A stretch of 64,000 bases of DNA, taken from assembly GCA_018389105.1 (NCBI GenBank), contig JACATO010000307.1, positions 2,381,001 to 2,445,000 of the forward strand, written 5' to 3'. Of this stretch, positions 36,982 through 48,779 are shown piece by piece. This DNA is from Nautilus pompilius (taxonomy: Eukaryota > Mollusca > Cephalopoda > Nautilida > Nautilidae). A program made the position numbers and the translations under genes. The notes under the pieces were generated by a model that did no database searches, was not told where the DNA came from, and saw only the letters and a list, made by a program, of their open reading frames with translations. The first letter of the stretch is position 1, and each line of letters opens with the position of its first letter.

Positions 36982-37578
36982 TGTCTTGACCTGTAACAAA
37001 AATTTTGACATCATTAAATTCTAATAGACAAACAAATTAAAAGGTTACTGCTAAGAGCATCCTGCACTTTTTCAATAGCAACAAAACCAAAGTTTTTCCA
37101 AAGACAGTGATTGCTGAGCTAAATAAGTTACAAACAAACTGTCAAGTCATTAAACGGCAACATACCATTGGCTGATTCCTGAGTGAGTGAACAAGGAAAA
37201 TGGCAATGTGCTTTTTACTATTATTGAGAAAAGCTCTAAAAAAAAGTCCCTTCATCCAAGGGATGCTTTAAAAAAAAAGCATTGAGGTATGCAGAAGCAA
37301 TATGCATCAACAAAACCACAGTATTTTTTCCACGAGTTTAAGTTTCAGATTTGAATTAAACTAAAAAGTTAAAGGAACTTTACTATGTAAACATTTTTCT
37401 TTCTTTTTTTTTAGTTCTAAAACATGTGACTGCCATTTGCTTGTCAATGCCAGAAGTTTAGTGAATAGTTTTCAGGTTAGAAGAGTACAGTGTAAAGTAG
37501 CCACCAAGCAAGAACAGATGGGAAACATCATCTAGCAATGTTTGTTTAGAATTATTTACACAGCAGAAATGCTCTCAC

Positions 37579-37655
37579 CTCCAGCAGAACATGGCTAGAT
37601 CTGTTTTCATCACAATTTTCCAGAGCTCAGGGAAGGTTCTCAACCCAGGGAACTT
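37579..37655 (-). CDS. Unidentified multi-exon gene: exon
   Basis: Bounded by a CCACAG acceptor and a good gtgaga donor on the minus strand, 77 nt encode KFPGLRTFPELWKIVMKTDL and then AMFCW plus two bases. Only this frame is open throughout. It starts in phase 0, directly continuing the exon at 38579-38660. It is one of the most convincing exons of the model. The next intron contains the galactosyltransferase gene. Confidence 0.6.
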
Positions 37656-38578
37656 CTGTGGTTAAGAATCGAACTCTCCCCCCCCCCCACAAAAACAATC
37701 AATCTGTCCATGTTTCTTGTTTGTAATGGCATGATACTGCTGGGTTCAAGAACTGAACAAGGCCATTTTGTTGTTGAACTGAAGAAAAATGTTTGGCACT
37801 TGTAACTAAGAAGAAATGTATGCTCTACTGTTCATAATAGATATTGATGCCTTCATACCTGTTTAGTCATCAATTTTTGCTTGGAAGATGCAGAAAGGAT
37901 TGAAATAACTATCCTGGGCCCCTCAGAGTGAAGATACAAAATAAACTCCGCCACTAAGCAGCTATGAAAAGCATTTTGATAGATAACTAAGGAACGAATT
38001 ACCAGGCACACCTTCACAGCAGCAATTGAAGAAATATCTGTAAACTTTGTATAGAAAACCTTAACCACTGATTATCTGACAGACATCTGAACATGGAATC
38101 TAAGTTTTACATGATGCACATGCCACTACCACCAAATATTGAAAAATGGCATGTGTACAGTATCTGTTCAAACATCATGGAGTAATGTATACAAAATCTG
38201 TGATGTTCCAATTATCACAGCAAGAATTTGTATCTTTCAGAACAAACATTTAATTGACTAGTGGATTTATTTCAGGAAAATCACCATGAACAGCAAAAGA
38301 CTTGTATATTTGCAACAAATGACAAACTTGTGCAGATAAATTAAATATCTAAAATACAAAACTGAAAGAAATAGTAAGACAAACATTTTCAACAGCATAA
38401 TTTAAAAAAAAAAAGAAACAAAGAAACAAACTGTACTATCAGTAAATGAGAATGTCGTGTTTTCTATTTTCTTTGATATGTTAGAAAATTTATTTGCATA
38501 ACACAGCAAATTCTAAGCAGGTTTTCACTGTGCAGACAGTCAAAGCCACAAATATTCTGATTAAATGAAAACCACTAC

Positions 38579-38660
38579 CTCTTCTTTAATGGCATTCTTT
38601 TGACAATCTGTTGGTGTTGTACGTAAAGAATCAAGGCAGCTGCATGGTTTACTCCCACAT
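38579..38660 (-). CDS. Unidentified multi-exon gene: exon with Cys cluster
   Basis: After TTTATTTATAG on the minus strand, 82 nt encode CGSKPCSCLDSLRTT then PTDCQKNAIKEE before gtagtg. Four Cys in 19 residues (CxxxxCxC...C) could bind a metal or form disulfides; that is inference. The end is phase 0, matching the exon at 37655. The clean long frame and good acceptor make it a strong candidate. Confidence 0.6.
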
Positions 38661-40024
38661 CTATAAATAAAGAGGGGTAGGATTTCCAAAATACTTGTGG
38701 AATGTGGGTAGTAAGTTGTTTGTTGATCTTGACACCAGGTTACACTATCTGAAAGTATGGTTGCTGTGTGGGCAGCAGATGCTACCTACACTGTATGGGA
38801 ACTCACGCCCAGATGTTCCTTTGCATGTAATTTGTGAAGTTGGAGGACACAGGATTTGTAGGAATGATACTTGTTGGTGATTGTAATAAAGAAAGAAAAT
38901 TGTGTGGATGGTTTCAGTTTCGCTGAGTTACTTCTAAAAAAGAAAAAGAAAAAAAAAGATGATTTTATTCCAAAGAATTTTTGAATAACTCTGATAAACC
39001 ATCATTTGAACTCTCATCCTGTTTAAACAAACAAATAAATAAAGCTGCCTAACTTATTGTATCTTTTTAAAATATAGGAAGAGGTTTTACTGAAGAGAAG
39101 GATCTGCAAAGTTGAGAACCATTCAGTCTGCCTAATTATCACTATTGCCTCACCCCTTGAGTCTTGGTTGAAAGAAAACTGAAGGAGTGTGTGTCCGAGC
39201 TGTGGAATGGGCATCCCCAGAACTACAAGGGTCAGGGAGAATCTGCATCCCTGGAAATACCAGAGGCTGTGTGCTTGGGTACATTTTAGACAAACAACAA
39301 AAGCAAGACAGCCAGCTGGTTGCTGGTTCTTGCCTATGTGAAGCAGTGTTTTCTTTTAACAAAAACTATATACATCAATTAAAAAAGAAATTTATTAAAA
39401 GATACGCTGACCTGTATAAATGACCAAGTAACCCAGCCATGTATCAATGATAAAGATAAAGACTGTTGTTAGCAACAGTGTCAACACTAGAATCAACTGA
39501 AGTTTTCATTGCAAATTTTACTTCTGCCAGGAAAACTGGCTTTGTTTTTTCCATCTTATTTTTAAAAAAAATCAAATCCCAGCCTATGTAAGAAAGAAGA
39601 GAGAAATAAAAAAAATCACATTTCGTTAATATAAAACGTTTCATGTGTGAGAGAGAAAGGAAAAGTGAGAGAGAAAATTAAAATGTTATTGCCTAGAAAC
39701 AAGAGAACTCTTGAACTCAGACCAAAACACAAGAGTAATAATAAAATCTAATGTTTTCTTCATCAAAAGCACAGATAGATGTGTTTTAATGAACTTCAAA
39801 CATGTCAAACCCTCCACACACACATCTGAAAACAGTCCATGGTTCAAGTAGGTAGGACAGTTCTTAATGAGCTCCAGATTATTTCTAGCTGCCCATCCTC
39901 TCCCCATATCTCCCTACTGATGCCCTATAACTGCACTAAAATCTTGGTATTATCTCAGAGATTTTTTTTGTCTGCTTTGCTATAAACCTCTGCTACAGTT
40001 AAGCAAAAAGCAAAATCAACTAAC

Positions 40025-40041
40025 CTTGTGTCGCAAGTTCT
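40025..40041 (-). CDS. Unidentified multi-exon gene: possible microexon
   Basis: Seventeen nt between TTTTGTGCAG and gttagt encode RTCDT plus two bases. The segment is phase-compatible with 41332-41384 and 38579-38660. An exon this short cannot be separated from chance by eye. Confidence 0.2.
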
Positions 40042-41331
40042 CTGCACAAAATCAGTCCCCCCACCCAAACTCACAGCCACGTTTTTTTTTTGTTTTTGTT
40101 TTCCTTTCTGGAAAAACCACCATATAAATGCTAATCAGTTTATACATCCTAGTTCAGGGTGAGCAGAACCACCACCACCTAATGGCCAGCATGGACCATC
40201 TGATTATAACACTACCCCAACCACTCACTCACTCTCTCTGCCTTAGTTTTCTTTAGAAGGCCCAAAGGAGTGAAAGCTGATACCCTTCAAATGGCTCAGG
40301 AATTTGACACATGGGAATATCTGGTGATCTTTCAGATTATAAAACATCCACAAAACTCAACTTATGACTGTTTAAAAAACAAAAAAAAAAATCAAAAAAG
40401 ATTTAACACTGCAGATATGTAAACAGTTGGTTTTTTTTAACCACTTTAAATTCAACTTCTTTGTGGTTAGAAATTATCCCTTGTTAGCAACTGTGTGGGT
40501 ACTTTTGTAAGGGATAAACCAGCAACTTACCCCGATATATTCCTCATAGTATCTTAATCCACACAAGAAATAAATCCATTTTTTGTCATTAAATAGCCCC
40601 AAAATCAATCATGTAAATTAGGTATTTAACTCTTTTAAACGTAAAACTTATCATAGAAGTCACACATCGTTAAGAAAGAAAGATGTCTGTTAAAACTGTT
40701 ATTTTAAGGTGAATTTTCACTGGAAAATAAATTAGACTAATATATTGTATTACAGAAACTAGCTGTTTTATGCACCAACATTGCTGCTTGGACAGATTTA
40801 GCATTATTATTCTCCTCCTAATTTTATGAGACAAATAAAAATGGTTAATTGGGCTGTTTAAGATTTAATATTCTACTACATTTCTTGTTAAAACAGTAAA
40901 TAACTAAAGACTGTGGAAGAGAAATGAATAACAAATTTCACATCACAAACAAACTTAACACAAAGTTTATAAGGATCTTGCACCTAATCTGACTATATCC
41001 TTTAGTAATTATAATTTTTACTATTTTGTTTATTTGATCCCAACTGTTTAATCCACCCTGGTCAGTAATGTTTTTATTATTTAATGAACCACTGCTTAGC
41101 CAAGTGCTAATGGACTGTCATGGTCCACACAAAGTGACAATAAAACCAGTATGTACAATTTTAAAACATTTAGAAATTCATTTAATCATGTTAAACAACA
41201 AAAAGTACAAATGTTTTATGTAGACATTCCTACGCCACCATAATTTTTTTCTTTAGCTATTCCAGTGTTTAGTTCTTTACTACTTACATACTTTTAGTTA
41301 TCTTTTTTTAAAAAATAGTAGTAAGAGTCAC

Positions 41332-41384
41332 CTCTACTTTACATCTACTAAGATGTTTCAGTAACTGACTCAAGCACCATTTTC
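41332..41384 (-). CDS. Unidentified multi-exon gene: exon
   Basis: Fifty-three nt after AATTCCAG encode KWCLSQLLKHLSRCKVE and end in phase 0 at a gtgact donor on the minus strand. Its first two bases complete the codon begun by the exon at 45662-45691. The helical, basic composition reads like protein. Confidence 0.45.
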
Positions 41385-41720
41385 CTGGAATTATTGGATC
41401 ACCATATTTTGCATGATTTAGAATTTTCTAAATTTTGTGGATGTACAACAAATTTTAATATGTATTGATAACAACAAAAATTGATCAATTTATTTTCCTG
41501 ACTTGACACTTCAAACATTTACTGCATTTACATACATGCAGGTAGAGATAAATGTAGGTAGGCATCAATAAAATATCCCATACATCATGGAAATGTTGCA
41601 AACTAAAGTTTCAACTGATAATAACACTTTTAAATGTATAAACTAACAGTTACAAAATTGCAAGCACAAATTAATTACCTATGAATATGTAAAAAAGCTA
41701 TAATCTTAAAGAATATTCAC

Positions 41721-41754
41721 GTGCGTGCGAGCGAGCGAGCGAGAGAGAGAGAGA
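41721..41754. repeat. (GCGA/GA)n simple repeat
   Basis: GCGA units grade into GA units over about 34 bp. Confidence 0.85.
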
Positions 41755-42147
41755 ACAGGAGTTTGTTTTAACTGAACTTTTCTTCATTCAAGATCCAGCT
41801 AATGAACCATGACTGACACTCAATTAACTAAATGAGAAGATACTCTATGCAAGGTCCACACAGAAAATGAAGGGCAACCATACAGCTATGAAAAACTAGA
41901 ACTAGAAATGTGCATAGAACAGACTAACAAGGGCATAGAGAAAAGCCTACATCTAAGCTTGTAACTAAAACATTACCAAGCAAAGGACAGAGAAACAATC
42001 CTAAACATAATGATAGCCCAAGGCCTCCAGATGGCATCATCATATGCTTCTTAGACAGCAAACTTGATTCATTCTTATTCCTCTGCCATAGCAAGATGCA
42101 GAGCTTACAGAAGCACTGTAGCAACTAATTACCCAAACATCAGCAGC

Positions 42148-42330
42148 ACAGCCTGGTGGGGCAGGTGGTAGCCGGTTAGCTCCAGTAAGGGGACCGTTGC
42201 TCCTGTACCAGGTTCGATCCCAGGTCGGGGTCTGAGGCGGCTTGTCGCTGATGATTGCCATAGCATGAAACACCTGTACGGCTATTCCTTGGTACCAAAA
42301 CCAAAGAGCAGGGGATGGGGAGGAGAGGTC
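42148..42330 (+). mobile_element. tRNA-derived SINE with conserved-looking body
   Basis: The plus strand has an A-box-like TAGCCGGTTAGC and a near-perfect B box GGTTCGATCCC at 42211-42221, followed by a body GATTGCCATAGCATGAAACA then CCTGTACGG. The tRNA part is well preserved, so the copy is fairly young. The GAAACACCTGT word recurs in the GC-rich repeat at 48.8-49.05 kb. Family not named. A short AGCAGGGGATGGGGAGG tail region follows. Confidence 0.65.
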
Positions 42331-43199
42331 AGTTCACCAATATACCAAATGGACAATCTTTTGACAATTAGATAGTCTACAATTAGATAACAAAAAAAAA
42401 AAAGCAAGCAAGCATCTGATGATTTCCATGACTTCAGCACCTGAAAGGCAGATGTCAGTATTTATCACTTAAGCCATCAGTAGTTTGGGCCAATCTATGT
42501 CACCTATTTGATAGCAGTTGGAAGCTAAGCAAGCACCAACAAAGACCATTTCTGCCAAAAGTTAATGGACATAAAAAAATGAACATTTGTCACACAAATC
42601 ACACAAGTTATCAACGGGAACCCCAAAAAGCCTTAGCATCGATACCTTAAGAAAAGTATAGTAATAACTGAATAAATTCACAGTAAATAAAGAACATTTT
42701 CATGTATCTCCTTGATGTCCTCTAACTTTTTTTTTTTTTTTTTTGGGGTATCTGGTCAGGTTTATTTGAGTATTCCTAGTATTTTGGCCTGTGGATGTTT
42801 CATATGAAGTAAATACCAGTAGTTAAGTTTGGAGATGCCTTTAATCAAAATAGTACCAAGTGATTATCCAACTCGTTTATCCACAAGCAAGAGAGACAAA
42901 GTTGTCACTAGCATGCCAAGTAACACTGGGAAAGATATGGAGCATACGTGGCTGTTTGCCCAGCATTCTATTGAGCTGGAGAACCTTCGTTTGCCATACC
43001 TCTGTCAACACTCTTCACCAGTTGGTCACGTGGATTTCTTTCCAAACCAGTGTGTAGGAAGGTTGTGGCTGCTGCACAGTGAGTATCACAGTCAGTCGCT
43101 TCCTTTCTCATGAGCCAGTATGTTCCTACTCTTTTGTTTACGTGCGGCATCTATTGCCATGCATTGTGTGTGTTGTATTCTTGCAGGTTTTACCCTTGT

Positions 43200-43720
43200 A
43201 ATCATGATCGAGAAGTAAGGCAGTGATTCTAATGGTGCTAGTGCTACAAAAAAAAAAACAACATATAATTATTCTTGAGGAGAAGTATAATATGGTACAG
43301 AGACATGAGAATAGTGAATCCATAACTTATCTTACACATGCTCTGGGTTTCTCTGCCTCCACAGTAAAATCCAGTGAACACCATAGTGATAGATCACCAC
43401 TACATTAAAGAACAAGTGAAAGGTTCGGCACTTGCAAAGACAACTGTCATTACTAAGGAACATTCTGGTGTATTAGCCGAGATGGAGATGCTGATATCTA
43501 TCTTTCTAACTTTGCCCTACTGAATGACATCAGCTGCCAACTCAAGTTTTAATGCTGCTAAACACCAGTCAATCAAATGCCTTTCCAATAACAAGAATGA
43601 AGATAATACCTGCAGCATCAGGCTCAATGATTAAATGCAGTGTCATATATCACATAAGGATGAATGATGCTATGGCCAGGTACAGAGAAGACTGGTCTTC
43701 CTGTACAACAGCACATAGCT
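43200..43720 (+). mobile_element. Decayed Tigger/pogo-like transposon, DNA-binding region
   Basis: Plus-strand frames give EEKYNMVQRHENSESITYLT and then HALGFSASTVKS, matching the pogo/CENP-B helix-turn-helix (EEKLDIIxRxExGESxxxIA then RxLGLSxSTV). Next come KGSALAKTTVITKEHSG and EMEMLIS (Tigger family: KMERLLxxW). The frame is broken and the DDE catalytic part is not recognisable. Lower-quality related sequence may continue to about 44400 before a Tc1 fragment on the other strand. Confidence 0.55.
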
Positions 43721-44439
43721 ATTTCAAGTGGCAAGCTAGCAACATGGAGATGATTTATAATAAACAAAGAAACAGAATTCCAAAATCAGCTTGCAACTTG
43801 AGCATTTCTATCATGACACAAGTTACACCATCAAAAGCATACCATCTGTGCTACATGGATAGAAAAGTGTTTTCCAATGCATTTAATATACTCCTTTCCT
43901 TCAGCACAACACTTACAAAAGTTACAGAATTAAGTTTGGTGCTTCCAGTAATACCAGAAGTTGAAAAACACTGGTCTTAGAATGTGCCACCCAAGTGATG
44001 GATAATGAATTCCTAAGTACCCAACTCCAATGGAAGTCAGACAGTATTGTCCAAGATTATCAAGACAATAAGGTGTCCCTCACAAGAGGTAACAAATGTT
44101 TAAAGTCACGTGTAGATACAGAAACAATCAAGCCAACTACCAGATACCCCAAAAGAGGAAACACACAAAAAAGATATTCCTCTTTAAATGTAAGTGGTGA
44201 TCAGCATCAGTAAGATGACATTGGTAAGCTAAGCTTGCTAAAACACAAGCAGAAGGAATAGGTGATATGCTAGGACATTATTATTCAGGTGGTTATCTAG
44301 TACACAGTTAAAGTCATCTCTAAGAATGACATTAGTGCCCCTCTAGACATTCTCATGAGTAAGAAGAGTGAAATTAAAAAAAGAAAGTTTTAGTAAATAG
44401 CAGATAATCAAAAACTGGAACCTTCCTTCCTATTTGATG

Positions 44440-45240
44440 AAAACATTTAACTTTAATAAGATCATCAACATGATTGGGCATGAAATGCAGCAGCTTTTCA
44501 TGTATTTTCATTTTTCATCATGAATCATAAAAAAACCAGACTTGAATACACATCTGATCATATTTTTAATTGTGCAATCCATTTTTAAAGTCAAATCTTG
44601 CATGTTTGCTGACCAATCTAAACAGTTGACGTTGTTCATCCTAAAATACTCCTTAAGATGTTTTGATGTATAGAGCCAGCTCCTGCTTGAAAACTGTCTT
44701 TACAAATACATTAAGCAGTTCTGGTTGGACACAATATTCTAGAACCTCAGCATATTTTTTTTTACTATTCAGCCTTGCACTGGCACTAATGAAGCAGTTC
44801 CTCATTCTTGGGTTGTTTTTCTGCACATCTTATCTGGATGTCTCAAAGTTTAATTACAGTGAGAACTGATTGTGGGTTTTTACCAGGGAAATGACACCAC
44901 AAATTGACATATTTGACCTTGAAGAAGAAAATGACTTGTCTGAAAATAACACATTGCACCAGTCCTCTTTTTAGCAACCATAATATTTCAATCCCATGCA
45001 CTGCATTTTGTCTTCATCATTATTGTTAACAATTGTTCTTTTCATGCATTTCTTGGCTTGGCACCCAGCCCCAAGCAATCACTCTTACAGTTGATGATGA
45101 TACCTGGATACCTGCTGCTAACAATTCTGGATTGAACATGTCACTAGCTTCTTGGGATCCTGCTTGCTCATTCATATTAATCTTGCATTATCTAAATGCT
45201 GCTTTCCATTTTCTTCTGCATTTGTCTTTCCTTGATGGAA
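44440..45240 (-). mobile_element. Decayed Tc1-like DNA transposon
   Basis: Minus-strand frames in order: ELLAAGIQVSSSTVRV (second helix-turn-helix), then YFRMNNVNCLDWSANMQDL (family: NVxVLDWPAxSPDLNP), then KLLHFMPNHVDDLIKVK (family: KLVxSMPRRxxAVIKAKG). This is a C-terminal-complete but frame-broken transposase. It abuts the Tigger-like remnant of opposite orientation. Confidence 0.55.
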
Positions 45241-45661
45241 ATATTGAGCTTGTTGCTCATTTCTTTTTGTTCCAAACTTGGACTTCACTGATAATTTCTC
45301 TGTACAAAAAGATGCATGTCCATAATAAACTCTTAAACACAAAAGGAACAGATGTCTGAATTCAATAACTGACAATAATATTTTTTTTCTTTAGGTTCAA
45401 AGAAATTTTATTTAAATTTCGATTAGTAACAAAAATTGATAATTTTTTTAAAATGAAAACTTATGGATAAAGGATTTTAGCCAAAATTAGTTTACATTGA
45501 GACTGCGAGTCGGCTACCCAACCCTACTCCCCCTCTCTCTCTGGAGGGAGGGGGAGGTAGGATTTTCCCAATGCTCTGATCAGTAGAAAGGTGTTTTGTC
45601 ACCAAGAAATTTGGAGTCGAAAGAATTTAGTTAAACAAAAGCATATATTTATCTTATTTAC

Positions 45662-45691
45662 TTGTAGCTCCTGTCTGCACAGCATGCGTAC
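45662..45691 (-). CDS. Unidentified multi-exon gene: candidate exon
   Basis: Thirty nt between TTATATTTTCAG and gtaaat on the minus strand encode THAVQTGAT with split codons at both ends, in phase with exons at 46227 and 41384. Good splice signals, short length. Confidence 0.4.
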
Positions 45692-46226
45692 CTGAAAATA
45701 TAAGCTTTGTTGACGTAGCGCTCACGAGAAGTTACTTATTTTAAAATCGTCTATTAGTAAGGGTGGCTGGTGGCCGATCTTCCGCACGTGTGGTCGGTCA
45801 TCATGGGGGACAGCGAGTTCACTTCACCTCAGCAGTTGGCAAAGCGAGTAGCCAAACGGAACGGTGGACCACTGAGAGAGACCCAATATCAAATGATGAT
45901 GCAATAGCCTTAAAAGATGGCATAATAATGACCGTATACCACAAATTGCATGTTGATAAAAAAATTACAATATTTAAGCTTTCATTGTTTTTCATTTAAA
46001 AAAAATCATTTTTGTTTCATGTTCATATTAATTTGCACAATACTGCAGACTGAGGCATAAACTAAAGCAAAGGTGAATGGCATATCAAAATACATGCAGT
46101 TGATGGACTTTAATGCAGCCTTTAACAGAAGCAAATACAGTATTACATTTAACAAAAAAATTATAGTAAAAATAAAATTACCAATGCTCACACAATGAAT
46201 ATTTTGACCAGCAGCTTAGAATTTAC

Positions 46227-46348
46227 CTCCAGTGAGGCATTTAAAGTGAGTCATGTAAGCATCCAAAATGAAGGGAATCTCCTGAAAGAATGCAACATCA
46301 ATCTTGGAGTTTCTTTTCACCATGAAGTTGACAGTTGAAATTGTTTGG
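46227..46348 (-). CDS. Unidentified multi-exon gene: exon
   Basis: A pyrimidine-rich tract (TTTTGTTTCTTTTCTG) leads to a TGAAG acceptor, then 122 nt encode QTISTVNFMVKRNSKIDV followed by AFFQEIPFILDAYMTHFKC and LTG before a gtaaat donor. It is one of the longest clean frames on the minus strand. It needs one base from the previous exon and leaves one, as the neighbours require. The other two frames contain stops. Confidence 0.6.
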
Positions 46349-47210
46349 CTTCAGATAGCAAGCCAAGGCAACCAACATACAGAAAAGAAACAAAAGATGG
46401 TGAGAATTAGTGGTATGTCAACAAGACAGCACATCCTTGACTGAAAAGCTTTTAAATGGAATTCATCAGCCATTAGCATAATGGTGGTGCAAGCCAAATG
46501 AAAAGATTCCAGTCTCTTCCTAAAGGCTGTCGTAATGCATTTGATGTCCTTTTATAAAGGGCATCATACTTGAACCTGACAGTAAACAGTAGATTGGATA
46601 ATTTTCACAATGTACCATACAAATGCTACAGTAAGCTTAGAAATGCTTGTTGCATGTTTGGTTTTTTTTTGTGAGAACTATATTATTACTATAAATCATC
46701 TGCCTAGACCCACGATACAATGCTGAGATCACTAGCATTTCATCATTGTTCACCACAGCTCGTATGTGACTTACAAAAGGAACAAACTTGTCTGATCCAT
46801 GAGTTTAGCTTCCTCTTAGAAAGGAAGCTAATTTTAAAGGTTTTTGTTTTAATCAAAATCACAGCAAAACCTGCATGTCAAATAGCAAAGGTATCTTAAG
46901 TCTCAATATCAGTTACTAAAATGGTTTTTCTATTACTCTTTAGACCATTAAAATTTTTTTAAAAAAGGAAAGAAAGAAAGAAAGAAAAACAATTGGAGTA
47001 CATAGGCCGTATTTCCATCGTTAATAAAAAAAAATAATTTTAGAGCTTTATTTCTTACGACTTAGTCTCAAGGTTCCTACAGATATAATAGTAGATCATC
47101 ACCATACCTAAAAAGGAATTATCTATTTTATTATGCATTAATTCATTTTTTTTAAAAAAACAAAACCAAGACTTGACAAGTTTTAGAGTTAAGTAATTTT
47201 CTACACTTAC

Positions 47211-47237
47211 ATGGTTGCAGGTTCTTTGCTCATTAAA
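47211..47237 (-). CDS. Unidentified multi-exon gene: candidate exon
   Basis: A strong acceptor (TTTTTTTCTTTTTACAG) and strong gtaagt donor enclose 27 nt encoding LMSKEPAT with split codons. Its final AT plus the C of the next exon makes Ile. Signals are excellent; length is short. Confidence 0.45.
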
Positions 47238-47680
47238 CTGTAAAAAGAAAAAAATTTTAAGGCCCAAAACACAAATTATCAAAACCAAACCAAACCTTTT
47301 CTTTTTTTAAATCATATCATCTAATCACGTGCAAAGTATTTGTTCAAAAAAAAGATACCAAAGTGACTGTTTTTGTAAGAGTTATTTAAAGTAATGAACA
47401 TGGAGTTTATGATCCAAACAGCAAAAGAAATGAAGTTTTGGCTTTGACTTATTTAGCAGTATTTTAGTGAAGAATTTTAAAAAGATGTAATTTCTTCATT
47501 TAGAAAACTTATTTATTTTATATCCCCGAAACTGATGGCCAAAATCTGTGGGTTATGAAAGAGCGAATCAGGTAAGAGATCTTTCCACCAATAAACAGCA
47601 ACTGAGAATTTACTGCTCTTAAACATTTTAAAGCAAAATATATAAATAAACATTTATAATTAATAAATATTTTTTCTCAC

Positions 47681-47691
47681 CTTTGAAGTCC
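47681..47691 (-). CDS. Unidentified multi-exon gene: possible 11 nt microexon
   Basis: GGACTTCAAAG before a good gtgaga donor would link the phase-0 end at 47763 to the phase at 47237. It is proposed only because the flanking exons do not join directly in frame. A missed or mis-bounded exon is equally likely. Confidence 0.12.
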
Positions 47692-47762
47692 CTTTACAGA
47701 TTACATATGAAAGGTTTTTCTCATAACCCACCCATACCAAGCTATACTATATCTAATCTCAC

Positions 47763-47834
47763 CTCTATCCCCTCAACTTTGATGAGTGTTCCTTCGCTAT
47801 CAACGAAATAGACCTTTGATTTAACATCAAAAGC
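47763..47834 (-). CDS. Unidentified multi-exon gene: exon
   Basis: Seventy-two nt encode AFDVKSKVYFVDSEGTLIKV then EGIE, phase 0 at both ends, with an AAAG acceptor and a good gtgaga donor on the minus strand. The beta-rich YFVDSEGTLIKVEG wording looks like a folded domain, but I do not recognise the family. The other frames are closed. Confidence 0.55.
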
Positions 47835-48089
47835 CTTTATGAATAATTAATGGTGTAAGTTTATAAAGTCTATCATTTCCTTCACTCATAAATAAAGGCT
47901 TCATCATCTTTGCAGACATTAATTGGAAACACCCAGATTTATAAAAAATGTAAAAGTGCATGTGCACACAAAATATATCTGAAAAAGTTTGTTGATTATT
48001 TGGTGAATAAAACTAACTCTTCAGATAACAATTTTAATTAAAGAAATATGCACATTACAAATAAATTTTAGTGACAAAAATCCTGCTTG

Positions 48090-48770
48090 TTTCCTATTAT
48101 ATCATAAAAAATGTAAACAAAAATGAATTAGAAACAGTCAATAGGAGATGGCAATATGATTTACAGCAGCTTTGCATGCTGTTTATAACTATATCAATGA
48201 GAGCAGTGAGCATGAAGTCCAATGTCTTATCAGAGAGGTTTGCAATTCTTGGAATGATCCTTGGAGGAGGAACCCCAACATGCCAAACATTCTCAATAAT
48301 ATTTATTTAACTCAAGAGAACATACTGGTCATATCATACATGTAATGGGTTTGGACTTAAAGATATTGGCCAACTACAAGTGTCATATGTAGGCAAGTGT
48401 TATTGTCCATTAAAATGCAATTATCTTCAATTGTGACTGTATATGGTCTGAAATAAGGATACACAATTTCATCTCTATACATCATTGATATCTGAGTATC
48501 TCCCAGAAACATGTTTGTTTACTGATGATACCAGTTCAGTTGGTCCTGTTTACGGCAGCATATCAAGGGGATACACATCATAGGTGGTCTTACATGAAGT
48601 TCTTTCATATAGCCTCCTGCATAAAGTTGACTCTAATACCATATGGTTACAGAATGATCAGATGCAAGTTGGGTCAATGTTGAGGTTGTGACCTATGGTT
48701 GACCGTAAACTGGTCTTTGGACATATTACACTTGAGATTGTCTCCATAGCTGAGAAACCACACTTCTGTT
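48090..48770 (-). mobile_element. Decayed Tc1-like DNA transposon
   Basis: Minus-strand frames give MYRDEIVYPYFRPYTVTIE and NCILMDNNTCLHMTL (family: RYRDEILRPxVxPY then FILMDDNARPHxAR), then IIENVWHV (family: PIEHVWDxL) and a DIVINSMQSCC tail (family: INSMxRRC). An N-terminal VVSQLWRQ block lies at the right end. Frame-broken relic. Confidence 0.6.
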
Positions 48771-48779
48771 CACACTTTT

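Noticed and set aside
40531-40552. Minus-strand 22 nt segment YYEEYIG with a strong gtaagt donor
   Set aside because: Its phase fits neither neighbour in the unidentified gene; it could be a decoy donor or a 5' UTR exon of the galactosyltransferase, but that cannot be shown.
45803-45907. Short plus-strand frame starting MGDSEFTSPQQLAK with a good start context in a CpG-richer patch
   Set aside because: Only 34 codons, no usable donor, no recognised family.
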